From an uncultured Candidatus Marinamargulisbacteria bacterium (GTDB lineage: Bacteria; Margulisbacteria; Marinamargulisbacteria; UBA817; CACECR01): a stretch of DNA of 43,130 bases. Location: assembly GCA_902558105.1 (NCBI GenBank), contig CACECR010000005.1:1-43130 (forward strand). Reading direction: 5' to 3'. The first letter of the stretch is position 1. Every line of letters begins with the position of its first letter. The position numbers were made by a program, and so were the translations under genes. Shown one piece after another: positions 28,933 to 38,736 of the stretch. The notes under the pieces were generated by a model. It searched no databases, was not told where the DNA came from, and was given only the letters and a program-made list of their open reading frames with translations.

Positions 28933-30981
28933 ATGACATTAAATCAACAACAGTTAGAAGCGATAAATTATTGTGAGGGTCCATTATTGATCCAAGCGGG
29001 TGCGGGGGTTGGAAAGACACGAGTTTTAGCTCAAAAAATTATGTTGTTATTAGATCAGGGGGTATCTCCATCTTCAATCTTATCATTTTCTTTTACGTCT
29101 AAAGCGGCTAAGGAATTATCGGATCGTTTAATGTTAGACTCTAAAGAAGAGTTATGGATTACAACGTTCCATTCTTTTTGTTTGCGATTGTTAATTGATT
29201 ATAAACAGTATTTAAATTTTTCTTATATTAAAGTTATTTCTGAATCCAAGAAAACGGCTTTCTTAGAAGAGCTTTATAAACGTTCTAAGTTATCGTTGTT
29301 TATGATTTCTTATGAGCAAGCGGTGTTATATATTTCAACATTTAAGAATAATTTAATTTCACAAGAGTGTGCTAATTCGTCTGTTAAATCTGATTTAGAG
29401 CGTGCGATTGTTGATTTTTATATTGAATATGAGGCATTTAAGCTAGACAATGGATATATTGATTTTGATGATATGATTTGTCAAGCTGTTCAACTTTTAG
29501 AATCTGAACCTACTATTTTAAATAAGTATCATTTAAGGTTTGATTATGTGTTTGTAGATGAGTATCAGGATACAAACTATGTGCAAAATAAACTATTTTT
29601 ATTACTAGCTAAAGAGGCCAAGCATCAAGTCGTTGTTGGAGATTTTGATCAAATGATTTACGCTTGGCGTGGTGCAAATAGAGAGTGTATGGCTCAATTT
29701 TGTTCATATTTTAAGTCTGTTAAAGAGATTGTGTTAGAGCAAAATTATCGAAACTCTTTTTTGATTTTATCTATAGCCAATCAATTAATTGAATCGACTA
29801 AAAATCGTAAGGCTAAACGATTGGTAGCGCAGACAGATAAAGGTGCTCCGGTAGAGTTAATAATATTAGATGATGATGCAGATGAAATATCATTTGTTGT
29901 TCGTAAAATTAAGGAATTAAGGTTTAAGGAATCATTACAATTGAAAGATATTGCGATTTTGGTTCGTACTCATCAGCATGGACAAAAATTAAAAATAAAA
30001 TTGACTAAACATGGCTTAATTTCAAATTTGAATTCTAAGCGTTATTCACAGCTGTCTGATGTTGTTTTTATTTCAAATGTTATATCTTATCATTTAGTTC
30101 AGTCTGATTTAGAGGCTTTAAAGGGTATCGTTTCGTTTTTGGAATCGAAAAAAATTGATATTGAATCTGTTGATGAAATCAATGAAACTCTTACTCCAAA
30201 AACCATTGCATTTTTGACTTCATTTGCTACTTTTTTGGATACGTGTTCAGATGATGGGATTCGGTTTGTTGATGAGTTGATTCCTTTTTTAATGCCTTAC
30301 TTATCACCCGGTTATTCTCAATACTCTGAAATTTTTCATTCTCATTTTTCATTAAGGCCCTATTCTTTAACACAATTAAAGGCGAAATTGTTATTGTTAC
30401 TAAATGATCAAGTTGAAGATCTTGATTCGATACAGTTAATGACAGCGCATCATTCTAAAGGAAAAGAATTTACAGCGGTCTTTGTGCTTGGTTTAGAAGA
30501 AGGAAACTTTCCTTATACATTTGGTACGTCTGTGGATCTTGATGAAGAACGACGTGTATTATATGTAGCTATGACTCGTGCGAAAGAGTTTTTGTATTTA
30601 GGATTCGTTCGACATCGTTATTACTTTGGAACTAAGGCTAATATGTTAGTTTCATCATTTATTATGGGTCTTAATTCTAGTTTATTTAATGTGTATTTTT
30701 CTGAAAAAGCGTTTATGTTAGAAGATAGTTATACTAAGTCATTAAAAAATAGCTTTCCACACCATAAATTGATGCAAGAGTATAAAGAAATGTTGAATTC
30801 CGATTCTATTGCATTTGATATTCATGAGGGAGATTCGGTGGTTCATCAAACCTTAGGTGAAGCCATTGTTCTTAAAAAAGAAGGGACTGGTTTAAATGAA
30901 ATTGTTCATTTACAATTTAAAGAAGGTGTAAAGCAACTTAACTTGCAATACGCCCCTTTGTTTCCAAAAAAAGAGTCGTAA
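28933..30981 (+). CDS. UvrD/PcrA/Rep-family DNA helicase
   Basis: 682 aa; LNQQQLEAINYCEGPLLIQAGAGVGKTRVLAQKI, TTFHSFCLRLL, VFVDEYQDTN, VVGDFDQMIYAWRGA, QNYRNS, LMTAHHSKGKEFTAVFVLGLEEGNFP, EERRVLYVAMTRAKE. Confidence 0.94.
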   Translation: MTLNQQQLEAINYCEGPLLIQAGAGVGKTRVLAQKIMLLLDQGVSPSSILSFSFTSKAAKELSDRLMLDSKEELWITTFHSFCLRLLIDYKQYLNFSYIKVISESKKTAFLEELYKRSKLSLFMISYEQAVLYISTFKNNLISQECANSSVKSDLERAIVDFYIEYEAFKLDNGYIDFDDMICQAVQLLESEPTILNKYHLRFDYVFVDEYQDTNYVQNKLFLLLAKEAKHQVVVGDFDQMIYAWRGANRECMAQFCSYFKSVKEIVLEQNYRNSFLILSIANQLIESTKNRKAKRLVAQTDKGAPVELIILDDDADEISFVVRKIKELRFKESLQLKDIAILVRTHQHGQKLKIKLTKHGLISNLNSKRYSQLSDVVFISNVISYHLVQSDLEALKGIVSFLESKKIDIESVDEINETLTPKTIAFLTSFATFLDTCSDDGIRFVDELIPFLMPYLSPGYSQYSEIFHSHFSLRPYSLTQLKAKLLLLLNDQVEDLDSIQLMTAHHSKGKEFTAVFVLGLEEGNFPYTFGTSVDLDEERRVLYVAMTRAKEFLYLGFVRHRYYFGTKANMLVSSFIMGLNSSLFNVYFSEKAFMLEDSYTKSLKNSFPHHKLMQEYKEMLNSDSIAFDIHEGDSVVHQTLGEAIVLKKEGTGLNEIVHLQFKEGVKQLNLQYAPLFPKKES

Positions 30982-30985
30982 GTAA

Positions 30986-32371
30986 ATGACAATTGATGAT
31001 AGTATTCAATCACATCTTGTGACCAGTTCGCCTTGGTCTTTATCCTATTATTCGTCGGGTTTTAACAAATCGCAGCTTGTTAAGTTTCAAGATCAAGCGG
31101 ATGAGTTAGGATGTGTGGCACATTTTCAATCGATATTAGAAGGTGCAATTGTTAATACGTCGGAAAAACGATCGGTTATGCACCATGCGTGTCGGGCTCC
31201 TCACCATTCATTCTATCAGTCACAATTAGCTGATCTAGAGTCTCTCGTTGATTGGCAACAGTCTGGGTCTTTTTCGTTTGATCATATTGTGTATGTGGGA
31301 ATAGGTGGATCATTTTTAGGACCTAAGTTATTAGACCATGCGGCTCGATTAATGGGTCTTTCATCAAGCGTAACAGTTTCATTTATTTCGTCAATCGATC
31401 CTCATGAAGTGTACTCAACCTTAAATTCTTTAACAGTGTCTCGTACATTATTTATTGTGGTGTCAAAAAGTGGCTCAACTAGTGAGACCCTAGATAATAT
31501 TGAGATGATTCGATCTTATTTAGTTCAGAATGGCCATTCGGAGGCGAGTCATCGTAATCAATTTATGGTGATTACGACTCAGGGTTCACAATTGGATGAT
31601 GAGTCTCTATTTGTTAAACGTTTATATATTGATGAGGCGGTCGGTGGACGATTTTCGATTTCATCTGTAGTTGGAATGGCGTTGCTTGCTTTATCTTTAG
31701 GGGTGTCGGCGGTTCATGAATTTCTGGAGGGTGCGAATGAGATGGATCAATCGGCATTAAACCCCGATATTACAGAAAACCTATCGTTATTTACGGCATT
31801 TTTAAATCGATATTATCGTGAGTTGTGTGGGTATTCGGCACGTGCGGTGGTTCCGTATTGTTCGGCGTTAACGCATTTACCAGATTATTTACAGCAGTTG
31901 ATTTGTGAAAGTTTGGGTAAGCCTTCCGATACATTGTCAGGGCCGTTGGTTACGGGCGGAATGGGTCCGAATATTCAACATTCATTATTTCAGCATTTTC
32001 ATGATAGTTCAGAGTCGGTTCCAATTCAATTTATAGCTATTAAGCGTGCCTCCTCTCCAGAGTATCAATCGTATCAAACGGTATTAAATCAGCATTGTGT
32101 GTCACAGCTTGTCTCGTTTTTAAAACGGCCGCAGTCGATGGGATTAGCGCCTAAACCGACGTCGTTATTATTCACAGAGTCGTTAACCTTGAAATCGTTA
32201 GGGGCACTCATTGCCTATTATGAAAATACCGTTACCTTTGAAGGTTTTTTATATGGCATTAATGCCTATGATCAGCCGGCGGTGGAGTACGGAAAATCGT
32301 TAATGCGACAGATGGAGTCGGCCGATGTGGACGACGACTTATTGCGATCCTTTCAGGCGTTGATGGACTAA
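30986..32371 (+). CDS. pgi: Glucose-6-phosphate isomerase
   Basis: 461 aa; VYVGIGGSFLGPKLL, VVSKSGSTSETLDN, GGRFSISSVVGM, bacterial-type PGI. Confidence 0.93.
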   Translation: MTIDDSIQSHLVTSSPWSLSYYSSGFNKSQLVKFQDQADELGCVAHFQSILEGAIVNTSEKRSVMHHACRAPHHSFYQSQLADLESLVDWQQSGSFSFDHIVYVGIGGSFLGPKLLDHAARLMGLSSSVTVSFISSIDPHEVYSTLNSLTVSRTLFIVVSKSGSTSETLDNIEMIRSYLVQNGHSEASHRNQFMVITTQGSQLDDESLFVKRLYIDEAVGGRFSISSVVGMALLALSLGVSAVHEFLEGANEMDQSALNPDITENLSLFTAFLNRYYRELCGYSARAVVPYCSALTHLPDYLQQLICESLGKPSDTLSGPLVTGGMGPNIQHSLFQHFHDSSESVPIQFIAIKRASSPEYQSYQTVLNQHCVSQLVSFLKRPQSMGLAPKPTSLLFTESLTLKSLGALIAYYENTVTFEGFLYGINAYDQPAVEYGKSLMRQMESADVDDDLLRSFQALMD

Positions 32372-32430
32372 GTTTTTTTGTAGCGTTGCCAGTGTGTGTT
32401 TTCACTGTTAAAATAATGACACTTTATAGT

Positions 32431-32516
32431 GCGCGTGTGGCGGAACTAGGTAGACGCGCTAGACTTAGGATCTAGTGCCGCAAGGCGTGGGGGTTCGATT
32501 CCCTCCACGCGCACCA
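32431..32516 (+). tRNA. tRNA-Leu, anticodon TAG, CCA encoded
   Basis: gcgcgtg...cacgcgc acceptor pair, ctaga-ctTAGga-tctag anticodon arm, variable arm, gggggttcgattccctc T-arm, 3' ACCA. Confidence 0.95.
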
Positions 32517-32669
32517 TTTATAACTTGATACTATGTAGTTTAGTAAGAGCTAATAGATTTTTACCTAGGTGTTTATTTATTTTCTTCAGTTTTTATGAAA
32601 CATAATCGATAACTCTCTTAATTAGGGGTATCTTACGCATAATATCTCCTGTTTTTTAGGGGAGTTTTT

Positions 32670-34196
32670 ATGCCATTGTCACCAGTTCCGAGTTCAGGTC
32701 CGCCTAAAAGGCCAGGTTCAACAGGTTCAGGAAAGTCGTCACAGGGAGATTCAGGTCAAGGTTCTTCAATGGAAGGGACTCCAGATGGTTCCCCACAAGG
32801 TTCAAGACGTGTTTCCACAGCGAATGCGGCTGAACTTGAAGCTCAGCTAGCTCAATTTGGTGGTATGAAGAGACACGGTGCAATGAGAGAGTCTGGTAGT
32901 GTTCCATCAGAATCTTCGACAAAATTTAGAGAAGCGGTATCAAAAAACAAAGTTCAAATCGATGGTATAACTTATGATTTAGCTACACGTGAAGGTCAAC
33001 GGGCTGTACTAGACGAATTAACGGGAGAGGGTGTTTATTCTCTTGCAGATGCTGTGGAGGTAAGCCAAGATGAAGATTCTGCTTATGCAGATCTAATTGA
33101 AGTGGTTGGAGAGGCTATTCGTACATGTTTTACATTGAAACCTGGGATTTATGACGGTTTGGATCCGGATGACGATCCCCTTGAAGAATTTTTTTATGAG
33201 GCAGGCGAACGTGCTATACAATTTGAAATGTTGAAAGATAAATTAGAAAGGGATAAGCCTCTTTCGAAGGATGATATGTCCTTTCTGTAAGAGCAAGTTG
33301 AGTCTACTTTGATTTCTAAGTCTGACCTAAAACCTTTTCAAACTGATGTGGATAGGTATGTTGCTCATAAATTATTTAAAACATTGGGTGATCAGGGTTT
33401 AGACTTATTTGAACCACTGGTTAAATATGCTAAACAAAAAACTATGAATACAGCTATGGGTTCTTACCAATATTTTGATTTTTCTTCAAATAGGCCTTTT
33501 TTTATGAAAAAACTTCATGATTTTACAACATTGTCTCCAACAGGTATTGATACTATAGTTCAATTTTTAATGCATTCCGATGATCCATCGGCTATGTTAG
33601 CGGCATTTACTCAACCTCTACCCGCCGAACCTATGAAGGGAGTTTCTATTGAAACCTCAGAGCAAAAGCTTAAGGCTATTAGCTCCTTATCGATGATTCA
33701 AAATCCGGTCGCTTCAATGTGTTTTTATTTGGAAGGCCTTGCAATAAATAAAGGATTTGATTTCCCCCCAAGAAGTATTTCAAAAAAAAGAAGATTACAA
33801 CAATTAACTCATTTGTTGTCTTTAAGAATTTCTATGGGAGATAAAGATACAACTAAATTGTTAAGATAAAAGATGCACTTGAAGAGCTTCCAGATTTGGG
33901 ACCTCGTATAGATGCTTTAGAAACAAAAGCTAAAGAAGTAAACCATCTTTTTAAGCAAATACCTCCACTGCCCCCTCAAGAAAGAATAGATTATCTTTTA
34001 AAGTTGAAGGATCACCGTTAGATGCTGCAACAAATGAGGAAAAACTTATTTTTCTTGAAGCTCACAAGTTTTTAACCCCCCACTTTCACCACCACGTTAA
34101 CTATAATGGTGCTATATTGCTACTGTTAGTACTAGAGCTTAATCTTCCTTTCATTGAGTTCGATTCCCTGTTTTACATTCTAAGTTCAAATTGTTA
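32670..34196 (+). pseudogene. Decaying accessory gene (unknown function) with a disordered Ser/Gly/Pro-rich N-terminus
   Basis: ORFs 32670..33290 and 33309..33869 are in one frame, split only by TAA at 33288-33290. Coding-like sequence continues in frame 2 (KDALEELPDLGPRIDALETKAKEVNHLFKQIPPLPPQERIDYLLKLKDHR*) and then frame 1 (VEGSPLDAATNEEKLIFLEAHKFL...) up to about 34196. Confidence 0.65.
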
Positions 34197-34244
34197 AAAT
34201 AAGCATGTAGATTTTTACTATTTTCTTAACTTGAAAGGACTATT

Positions 34245-35744
34245 TTGTCAGAGACGCAATCAACAGTCGAACATCTTAACGAAGAAGAGGTTCGATTACA
34301 GAAACTTGAAACGTATCGTCAAGCGGGTGTCGAGCCGTTTGCATATTCATTTACACCCACTCATAAATTAGCGCAATTAACCACCGATTATGCCCATTTA
34401 GAATCGGGTGATCATGCCGAAGAAACGGTATGTGTCGCCGGTCGTATTGTGGCCAAGCGTGGGCATGGAAAAGCCACCTTTGGTAATATCATCGACCAAG
34501 ATGGTGCGGGGCAGTACTATGCCAATTTATCCACGTTAGAAGAAACCGATTTTAATTTATTATTGTCCTTAGATGTGGGCGATATTATCGGAATTACAGG
34601 ACACATGTTTGTCTCCAAACGAGGCGAGTTAACCTTGTTTATGGAGTCGTTTACTTTGCTAACGAAAGCGCTGCTTCCTCTACCTGAAAAGTATCATGGG
34701 CTTCAAGATAAAGAACTTCGTTACCGACAAAGGTATGTTGATCTGATTGCGAATCCGGATGTGCGTCGTTTGTTTCAAACACGATCGCAAGTGGTGCATG
34801 GAATCCGCGAGTTTTTACATCAAAAAGAGTTTATGGAAGTGGAGACCCCGGTTCTTCAAAGTATTTATGGGGGTGCGTCGGCGCGTCCGTTTAAAACCTT
34901 TCATAACGAGTTACAGCAAGACTTATATTTACGAATCGCGTTAGAACTTCATTTAAAACGATTGGTAGTGGGTGGTTTTGAGCGAGTTTTTGAGATTGGA
35001 CGTGTGTTTAGAAACGAAGGAATTTCTTGGAAACATAATCCGGAATATACGTTATTAGAATTGTATCAAGCGTATGCCGATTACAACGATATTATGGCAC
35101 TTACCGAAGAGTTAGTATCTAGTTTAGTCTTTAAACAATTTGGAACCTATGAGATCGAGTATCAAGGGGTGACACTTAACTTTGAAGCACCGTTTGATCG
35201 TATTACCATGGACGATGCCATGAAGCAGTATGCCGGTGTGTCGATGATGGATGATGTTCAAGTTCTAGCAGACAAAGCAAAATCTTTGGGGCTTGAAGTT
35301 CCAGAGGTTCTTCATAAAGGAGAGCTAATCAACTTAATTTATGATAAGTCGGTAGAGCCACAATTAATTCAGCCAACATTTATGATGGATTATCCTTGGG
35401 AGACGTCTCCTTTGGCCAAGCGTAAGCGCGATAACGACCAGTTAGTGGAGCGATTTGAACTGATTGTCAATAAAATGGAACTAGCGAATGCGTTCACCGA
35501 GTTGAATGATCCGATTGATCAGAACGCTCGATTTGAGGATCAGGTGAAGGCAAAAGAAGCTGGGTTTGATGAAACGCATGAGATGGATCACGATTTTGTA
35601 AACGCCTTAAAATATGGGATGCCTCCAACGGGTGGATTGGGTATTGGAATTGACCGACTCGTGATGCTTTTAACCGACGCTGCGTCGATTCGTGAAGTCA
35701 TTTGCTTCCCTCATATGAGAGATCAAAAAGGAGACGATTCATGA
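34245..35744 (+). CDS. lysS: Lysyl-tRNA synthetase (class II)
   Basis: 499 aa, TTG start with gaaaggac RBS; RYRQRYVDLIANPDVRRLFQTRSQ, FLEVETPVL-like FMEVETPVLQ, RIALELHLKRLVVGGFERVFEIGRVFRNEG, PPTGGLGIGIDRLVMLLTD. Confidence 0.97.
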   Translation: MSETQSTVEHLNEEEVRLQKLETYRQAGVEPFAYSFTPTHKLAQLTTDYAHLESGDHAEETVCVAGRIVAKRGHGKATFGNIIDQDGAGQYYANLSTLEETDFNLLLSLDVGDIIGITGHMFVSKRGELTLFMESFTLLTKALLPLPEKYHGLQDKELRYRQRYVDLIANPDVRRLFQTRSQVVHGIREFLHQKEFMEVETPVLQSIYGGASARPFKTFHNELQQDLYLRIALELHLKRLVVGGFERVFEIGRVFRNEGISWKHNPEYTLLELYQAYADYNDIMALTEELVSSLVFKQFGTYEIEYQGVTLNFEAPFDRITMDDAMKQYAGVSMMDDVQVLADKAKSLGLEVPEVLHKGELINLIYDKSVEPQLIQPTFMMDYPWETSPLAKRKRDNDQLVERFELIVNKMELANAFTELNDPIDQNARFEDQVKAKEAGFDETHEMDHDFVNALKYGMPPTGGLGIGIDRLVMLLTDAASIREVICFPHMRDQKGDDS

Positions 35745-37084
35745 ATTTAAAAAGTCGTTTATTACTGTTATTACTTGTTTTTGTTCCAGCTATTTATTTT
35801 TTTCAAACTACCCCATTAACACTTGGTCTCGATTTGCAGGGTGGAACTCGGTTAATTCTAGAAGCACAAGATAAAGATGATTATGTTGTCGATCAAAGTA
35901 CCATGCAGGGTATTTTGTCGGTTGTGAGAAGTCGTGTGGATGGATTAGGTGTTGCAGAACCTCTTATTCAGCAAAAAGGACTTCGTCAATTAGTCGTTGA
36001 GCTTCCGGGAGTGAAGGATCCGGATAGTGCCATTAAATTGATTGGGGATACGGCATTTTTAGAGTTTGTTGAAGCTCAGATTTTAGATCAGAAATTATTA
36101 GACTTGCCACTTGAGCAGCGTCGACGGTTAATTGGGCCGGATGTTGATATTCGAATTAATAAAATTATTGGACGCGATGGTACCGAATATGATCAACCCG
36201 TCGCGATTGGTGATCGTGCGTTAACAGGTGCGGATTTAAAAAACGCGGGACCTGCAACAAACGAAACGGGTTTTCCGGTTGTTAGTTTGCAGTTTACAGC
36301 TGAAGGGGCGAAGAAATTTTTTAATTTAACAGAAAAACAGGTTGGAAAACACATTGCGATTCTTCTTGATGGTAAGATTATCTCTGTGGCATCTGTTCGT
36401 CAGCCAATTGCGGGAGGGGCTGCGGTTATTGAAGGGCAGTTTACTCCTGAAGAGATTAGAAATATTGTGATTCAATTAAAGGCGGGATCCTTACCCGTTC
36501 CAGTGACCTTTGTGTCGAATCAAATTGTGGGGCCGACATTAGGTGCCGACTCGATTGCCAAGAGTAAGGTAGCTGGCATGATTGGGTTTGCGATTGTGAT
36601 TGCTTACATGTTGTTAGTGTATCGCTTGTCTGGATTGGTCGCGAATATTGCGTTGGTTGTTTACTTTCTACTTAATGTATCTTTACTTAAGTTGATTGGG
36701 GCGACCTTAACCTTGCCGGGGATTGCGGGGATTATTTTAACTATTGGGATGGCGGTGGATGCGAATGTTATTATTTTTGCTCGAATTCGAGATGAGATTC
36801 AGTCGGGGCGTAGTTTAGCCAAATCGGTTCGTGTTGGGTTTTCGAAAGGGTTTGTGGCTATTTTAGACTCTAATATTACAACGTTAATGGCCGCATTTGT
36901 TTTATTTTGGCTTGGAACGGGTAGTATTAAAGGGTTCGCGGTTACTTTGAGTTTAGGAATTTTAGTGAGTATGTTTACGGCGGTATTTGTAACGAAGCTT
37001 TTATTAGATTCTGTTGTAAGAATATGGCCTAGTGTTTCGTCCACAGTATTTTTTGCTACAAATGAAAGGGTCGACAATGTTTAA
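35741..37084 (+). CDS. secD: Protein translocase subunit SecD
   Basis: MNLKSRLLLLLLVF start (ATGA overlap with lysS); LGLDLQGGTRLILEA, GMAVDANVIIFARIRDE. Confidence 0.96.
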   Translation: MNLKSRLLLLLLVFVPAIYFFQTTPLTLGLDLQGGTRLILEAQDKDDYVVDQSTMQGILSVVRSRVDGLGVAEPLIQQKGLRQLVVELPGVKDPDSAIKLIGDTAFLEFVEAQILDQKLLDLPLEQRRRLIGPDVDIRINKIIGRDGTEYDQPVAIGDRALTGADLKNAGPATNETGFPVVSLQFTAEGAKKFFNLTEKQVGKHIAILLDGKIISVASVRQPIAGGAAVIEGQFTPEEIRNIVIQLKAGSLPVPVTFVSNQIVGPTLGADSIAKSKVAGMIGFAIVIAYMLLVYRLSGLVANIALVVYFLLNVSLLKLIGATLTLPGIAGIILTIGMAVDANVIIFARIRDEIQSGRSLAKSVRVGFSKGFVAILDSNITTLMAAFVLFWLGTGSIKGFAVTLSLGILVSMFTAVFVTKLLLDSVVRIWPSVSSTVFFATNERVDNV

Positions 37085-37967
37085 ATTAATTGAAAAATCT
37101 AGATTATGGTTTTTATTGTCGTTTGCGGTGATTTCGTTGGGCCTTGTTACGATGGGCTTATCGGCGCTTAAGCATCAGAGTTATTTGAAATTTGGCATTG
37201 ATTTTACGGGTGGCTCGTCGTTGATGTTTAAATTACAAGATGTCACCACTAGTGATTTGTCGATCATTGAATCGACTCGTGCTGCGTTATCCTCGTTTAA
37301 TTTAGAGGGTAGTCAGATTCAAATTACTAAAGAATCTGAGTTAATTATCAAGACGGTTGAGTTATCGAATGAGCAACGTCTAGCGGTTGTGTCTGAATTA
37401 ACTAAGCGTTTAGGATCTTTAGAATTATTAGAGGTGGATATCATTGGTCCAACGATTGGTGCTGAGCTTAAACAGAAGTCCTTATGGATTATTTTAGCGG
37501 TGTCATTACTGCTATTACTTTACATTTCGATGCGCTTTGAGTGGCGGTATGGCTTAAGTGCCTTAGTGGCTGTTTTACATGATGCGTTAATTATTATTAG
37601 TATGGCGGCCTTATTTGATATTGAAATTAATACCGCTTTTGTGGCGGCGTTACTAACGGTTCTGGGGTATTCTATTAATGATACGATTGTTATTTTTGAT
37701 CGAATTCGAGAATGGTTAGCGAAGGATGAAGTATTTCGCAACCTAGATGAGGCGTTGAATTCAGCTGTGACGTCGATGTTTGCACGTTCGATGCATACGT
37801 CACTTACGACATTGGCCGTTATTGGGTCTCTGTTTGTTTTTGGTGGAACTACAATTAAAACTTTTTGTTTGGTATTATTAATAGGAATTATCTCTGGAAC
37901 ATACTCCTCGTTGTTTATCGCAACTCCAGTGTTAGCTGTGTTATTTAAACGGGAGTCTCATGACTAA
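37077..37967 (+). CDS. secF: Protein translocase subunit SecF
   Basis: ATG 37077 MFKLIEKSRLWF; GIDFTGGSSLMFKL, GYSINDTIVIFDRIRE, SLTTLAVIGSLFVFGG. Confidence 0.95.
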   Translation: MFKLIEKSRLWFLLSFAVISLGLVTMGLSALKHQSYLKFGIDFTGGSSLMFKLQDVTTSDLSIIESTRAALSSFNLEGSQIQITKESELIIKTVELSNEQRLAVVSELTKRLGSLELLEVDIIGPTIGAELKQKSLWIILAVSLLLLLYISMRFEWRYGLSALVAVLHDALIIISMAALFDIEINTAFVAALLTVLGYSINDTIVIFDRIREWLAKDEVFRNLDEALNSAVTSMFARSMHTSLTTLAVIGSLFVFGGTTIKTFCLVLLIGIISGTYSSLFIATPVLAVLFKRESHD

Positions 37968-38736
37968 ATCTTCCTCTTCACCACGTCCTTCTAAACCTAA
38001 AAAAAGAGGGAGACCTTCTAATCAGGAGCGTCAAAATAATTTGGTGGTAGAACATATCTACTTAGTGAAATACGTTGCCAATCGTTTAACCACTAATTTA
38101 CCGCCTGGTGTTAGTAAAGATGATATTTTAAGTATGGGGACCTGGGGTCTAATTGATGCCGCCAAGAAATTTAATCGTAAGCGTGGTGTTTTATTCAAAA
38201 CTTACGCGTTAACACGAATTCGTGGTGCCATTATCGACGAATTACGTCGAAATACCTTGGGTGGTCAAGCGTTATGTCGTAAGGCAAGACAATTAGAAAA
38301 AGCCGTATCTGCTTTAGAGGAAACAAATGACACCAAAGATATTTCTGATGAAATGGTGGCTAAAGAGTTGGGTGTAAGCGATGAAAAGCTTCAGCAAATG
38401 TATTATGATGTAGCACGATCATTTGTCTTGTCTTTGGATCAAAGTAGTTCGAAAGATGATGATGACTCGTCTACCTTTGTCGATTCTTTATCTGATAAAA
38501 ATGCCATTGATCCATTTAAATCAGCCGAGCGCCGTAATTTAAAAGAAATTATTATTGAATCGTTAAAACAACTTCATGATCAGGAACGAAAAGTAATTTT
38601 AATGTATTATTATGAGAGTTTAAATTTTAGAGAGATTGGCTTGGTGTTAAATGTGAGTGAGTCTCGCGTTTCTCAGATCCATACTAAAGCGATTTCTCAT
38701 ATGCGTGTTAAATTAAAACGAGTCTTAGAACGATGA
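37960..38736 (+). CDS. fliA: FliA/WhiG-family RNA polymerase sigma factor
   Basis: 258 aa; LVKYVANRLTTNLPPGVSKDDILSMGTWGLIDAAKKFNRKRGVLFKTYALTRIRGAIIDELRR; sigma-4 LHDQERKVILMYYYESLNFREIGLVLNVSESRVSQIHTKAI. Confidence 0.88.
   Translation: MTKSSSSPRPSKPKKRGRPSNQERQNNLVVEHIYLVKYVANRLTTNLPPGVSKDDILSMGTWGLIDAAKKFNRKRGVLFKTYALTRIRGAIIDELRRNTLGGQALCRKARQLEKAVSALEETNDTKDISDEMVAKELGVSDEKLQQMYYDVARSFVLSLDQSSSKDDDDSSTFVDSLSDKNAIDPFKSAERRNLKEIIIESLKQLHDQERKVILMYYYESLNFREIGLVLNVSESRVSQIHTKAISHMRVKLKRVLER

Noticed and set aside
33288-33290. Programmed stop-codon readthrough or genetic-code reassignment of TAA
   Set aside because: TAA terminates many intact genes in this window, and the downstream frameshifts point to pseudogenisation.
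34100-34170. A second, degenerate tRNA before lysS
   Set aside because: Only the T-arm core GTTCGATTCCCT matches; no acceptor, D or anticodon arm could be paired.
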